DNA of 64,000 nucleotides, taken from NCBI GenBank assembly GCA_963678705.1, contig OY783203.1:6510001-6574000 (forward strand), given 5' to 3'. This document shows positions 62,361-64,000 of the stretch, in pieces. Under the pieces are notes generated by a model. The model was given only the letters and a program-made list of their open reading frames with translations. It searched no databases and was not told the DNA's origin. This DNA comes from Panorpa germanica. Its lineage: Eukaryota > Arthropoda > Insecta > Mecoptera > Panorpidae. Position 1 is the first letter of the stretch, and each line of letters begins with the position of its first letter. The translations under genes and the position numbers were made by a program.

Positions 62361-62480
62361 GAAAGGGGGTGTTGTGATATGTACGACATCTCCCCTATCA
62401 CAATTTTTCCTTTTTCTTTTCCTTAGAGCAGAAACGCATATGTTTTGTTTTATATGCGTTCCTTTTCTTTGGTTGAGGAG
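62361..62480 (+). other. Polypurine tract region, apparently duplicated
   Basis: A strong tract GAAAGGGGG (62361-62369) precedes TGTTGTGATATGTACGAC, which looks like a diverged LTR start. The actual LTR begins about 110 bases later after GGTTGAGGAG. The two stretches (about 62320-62430 and 62430-62540) are similar to each other. Confidence 0.6.
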
Positions 62481-63228
62481 TGTTGTAAGTACGCATATGT
62501 CGCACTTACCTTTTATTTTTAATGATATTAAATGTTAATTATGTAATAGAATTATATTATGTAAACAGTTTTTGTATTAGTATTAAGATCGTAAAGAATA
62601 ATTATTTAAGTTTAGCGCTTATAAATATTGTCTCTGGTTTGTGGAGATTAATATTGATTTAATGCTGGTAATTCAGTATTGGCGTTCTGTGATGTGAAAT
62701 AAATTATTATATATTAAATTGCACAAGACGCTGAAAGCCAGTCTTCTCCTGAGTCTCAAAGCAAGCATTACTATTCGCAACTTCGTACGTATTGAATAGT
62801 GAGCACATTTCAACTATTAATTAAATTATAACACTATAGAATTACATTTTGTTTTATATCTGTCATCTTCGTTAATCTAATAAAATACTATTGTAATTAA
62901 GTAAGCAGATATAATATTACAACGAATAAATGATATATTTTAATAAAAGTGTTTGTATTAATAGTAATAAAAAGATACTAATTGTTCAACCGTCGCATGT
63001 CGCAACGAGGTTACTTTAGACCGCTCAAGTATTCTCTAATTGCAACAATACACCGTCTGAACAAGAATCCTTATTAATCATCTTAAGAAAGATATTCGAT
63101 TACTACTGTAATTGGTGTTGGAAGTCGTCAACTGAAGAATCTACTACCAGAAGCTAGCATCCCTGCAGAATGTACTAGTAAGCTGAGTAATCTCCTCCAG
63201 AACGACAATACGACACAATTGTACAACA
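62481..63228 (+). repeat. 3' LTR of gypsy element
   Basis: 748 bp, same as the 5' LTR apart from one base near the 3' end by eye. Confidence 0.95.
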
Positions 63229-63232
63229 ATGT

Positions 63233-63469
63233 ATTCTATTTACTGGATTCTAGGTTACCTACAATCTGCATAGGATAGCATGAGGCCAATGTCCATTTAT
63301 TTGTATACAAAAACACTAACAGATATACTTTTAGGAATGTAAAGTATCATCCCCATTCACTGTCTAATTATAGGTATATAATTTTAGGTTTCATTTAAAA
63401 TTTAATTTTAGTTTTAGTTTTACAACCAGCATACAAACGTACTGTAGTTATATCAGTTATATTATAACC
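63233..63469. other. Intergenic, no gene recognised
   Basis: Short host flank after the gypsy target duplication; nothing supported. Confidence 0.5.
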
Positions 63470-63557
63470 TCCAATTTGTGATAATCTGTCAAATTGCATA
63501 ACGATTTATTTTTATAAGAAATTCAATTTCAGTTTTTCAAAAACAATTTGCTGTTAT

Positions 63558-63812
63558 ATGCATTTATATATACTCGTGGCTGCGCTAATACTGATAGCAG
63601 AAATTGTGACTATTGCTGCAGTTATTATTTTGATAAAATATGGAGAAAATAAAAAAAATATTGTGATCAACCTATAAATCAAAATCGTGTTCAACAGAGG
63701 TATTTTAATAACATTCAAGAAATTAAATTATATAATGAAGCATTATTTTTTAATTTTACTCGAATGAGTATTTTACAATTGGGCAATTTATTAAATGAAT
63801 ATTATATTCTTT
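63558..63812 (+). pseudogene. PIF/Harbinger transposase (HARBI1/ALP1-like), N-terminal fragment
   Basis: Two frames read consecutively as a typical N-terminus of this family: MHLYILVAALILIAEIVTIA (63558 on) and, one frame over, KYCDQPINQNRVQQRYFNNI then EIKLYNEALFFNFTRMSILQ. Family members usually show R-x-x-W-V-x-P-x-x-x-x-R...F-x-x-L-x-x-E-L-...F-F-x-x-F-R-M-S-x-x-x-F-x-x-L-L. A one-base frame change lies near the A-run at about 63650 and a stop follows NEYYIL at 63812, after which no further transposase is seen. Non-functional. The hydrophobic first frame alone could be mistaken for a membrane protein. Confidence 0.5.
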
Positions 63813-64000
63813 AATTTATATTAAACATATTATATTCTTTCAAATCATCCTACTATTTCACTTCTTTATCATTATAGTGTTCATCTTTTTTAGTTTTTAA
63901 AATTTTCTTTTAGAAATCTGAACTTATAAACGATTCTACATTCATTTTAACAGTGTTTCAACTACTGTCAACAAAATGATAAAAAACAAGAACTGTAAAG
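63813..64000. other. Window end, nothing recognised
   Basis: AT-rich; could hold further decayed transposase beyond the window, but no motif is visible. Confidence 0.4.

Larger units (their letters stand above)
55514..63228 (+). mobile_element. Ty3/gypsy LTR retrotransposon, whole-looking and young
   Basis: 7715 bp with two 748-bp LTRs, 4-bp target duplication ATGT (55510-55513 and 63229-63232), a primer site, a long leader with tandem repeats, and one uninterrupted gag-pol frame. LTR ends are perfect 7-base inverted repeats (TGTTGTA...TACAACA). By eye the LTRs differ at one position, so the insertion is very recent. There is no envelope gene. No break is apparent. Confidence 0.95.

Noticed and set aside
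63558-63677. Hydrophobic 39-residue frame resembling a tetraspanin membrane segment
   Set aside because: The following sequence, one frame over, matches the conserved N-terminal region of HARBI1/ALP1-like transposases, whose own starts are often hydrophobic. The transposase reading explains both parts.

Overview
The window is insect nuclear DNA. It is strongly AT-rich, the genes are spliced, and it holds a Hox-class homeobox gene plus copia, Ty3/gypsy, LINE, hAT-like, Tc1/mariner-like, Mutator-like and PIF/Harbinger-like repeats. The homeobox gene (38.87-40.54 kb, + strand) is best read as a fast-evolving fushi tarazu (ftz). Its homeodomain is of the [23 protein letters not shown] type, it has no YPWM, and a motif resembling the FTZ-F1 contact of Ftz lies far upstream of the homeodomain. 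The insect order cannot be settled from this sequence, and no second homeobox is visible.

Layout. 0-4.2 kb: no gene, one dispersed repeat. 4.2-9 kb: a foldback element abutting a young copia element (minus strand) with matching LTRs, a 5-bp target duplication and an initiator-tRNA-Met-type primer site. 9-17 kb: MITE, LINE and dispersed-repeat debris. 17.2-25.7 kb: three tandem units, plus a fourth remnant, each carrying a minus-strand gene whose product begins MENN and is rich in Pro/Ser/Thr/Gln. I do not recognise this family. 27-31.6 kb: a second, broken copia element, part of which has been duplicated together with its host flank. 33.9-34.8 kb: two tandem 120-nt exons of identical phase, whose introns are almost identical while the exons differ only by amino-acid-changing substitutions. 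A third unit is disrupted by a decayed DDE transposon (34.8-36.75 kb).

38.8-41 kb: ftz with a TATA/Inr promoter, two exons and a probable 3' UTR. 40.76-48.55 kb: a tandem segmental duplication that starts inside the probable ftz 3' UTR and carries Mutator-like transposase fragments; one copy has 2.7 kb that the other lacks. 48.5-55.5 kb: MITEs, an almost perfect 438-bp foldback and long AT microsatellites, but no gene. 55.5-63.2 kb: a whole-looking, very young Ty3/gypsy element with a single gag-pol frame, 748-bp LTRs and a 4-bp target duplication. 63.5-63.8 kb: a PIF/Harbinger transposase fragment.

The only well-supported conserved host gene is ftz. The two most interesting unknowns are the tandem symmetric-exon gene at 34 kb, which shows a diversifying-selection pattern, and the MENN gene cluster at 17-25 kb. 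Everything else is mobile-element sequence or featureless AT-rich DNA.
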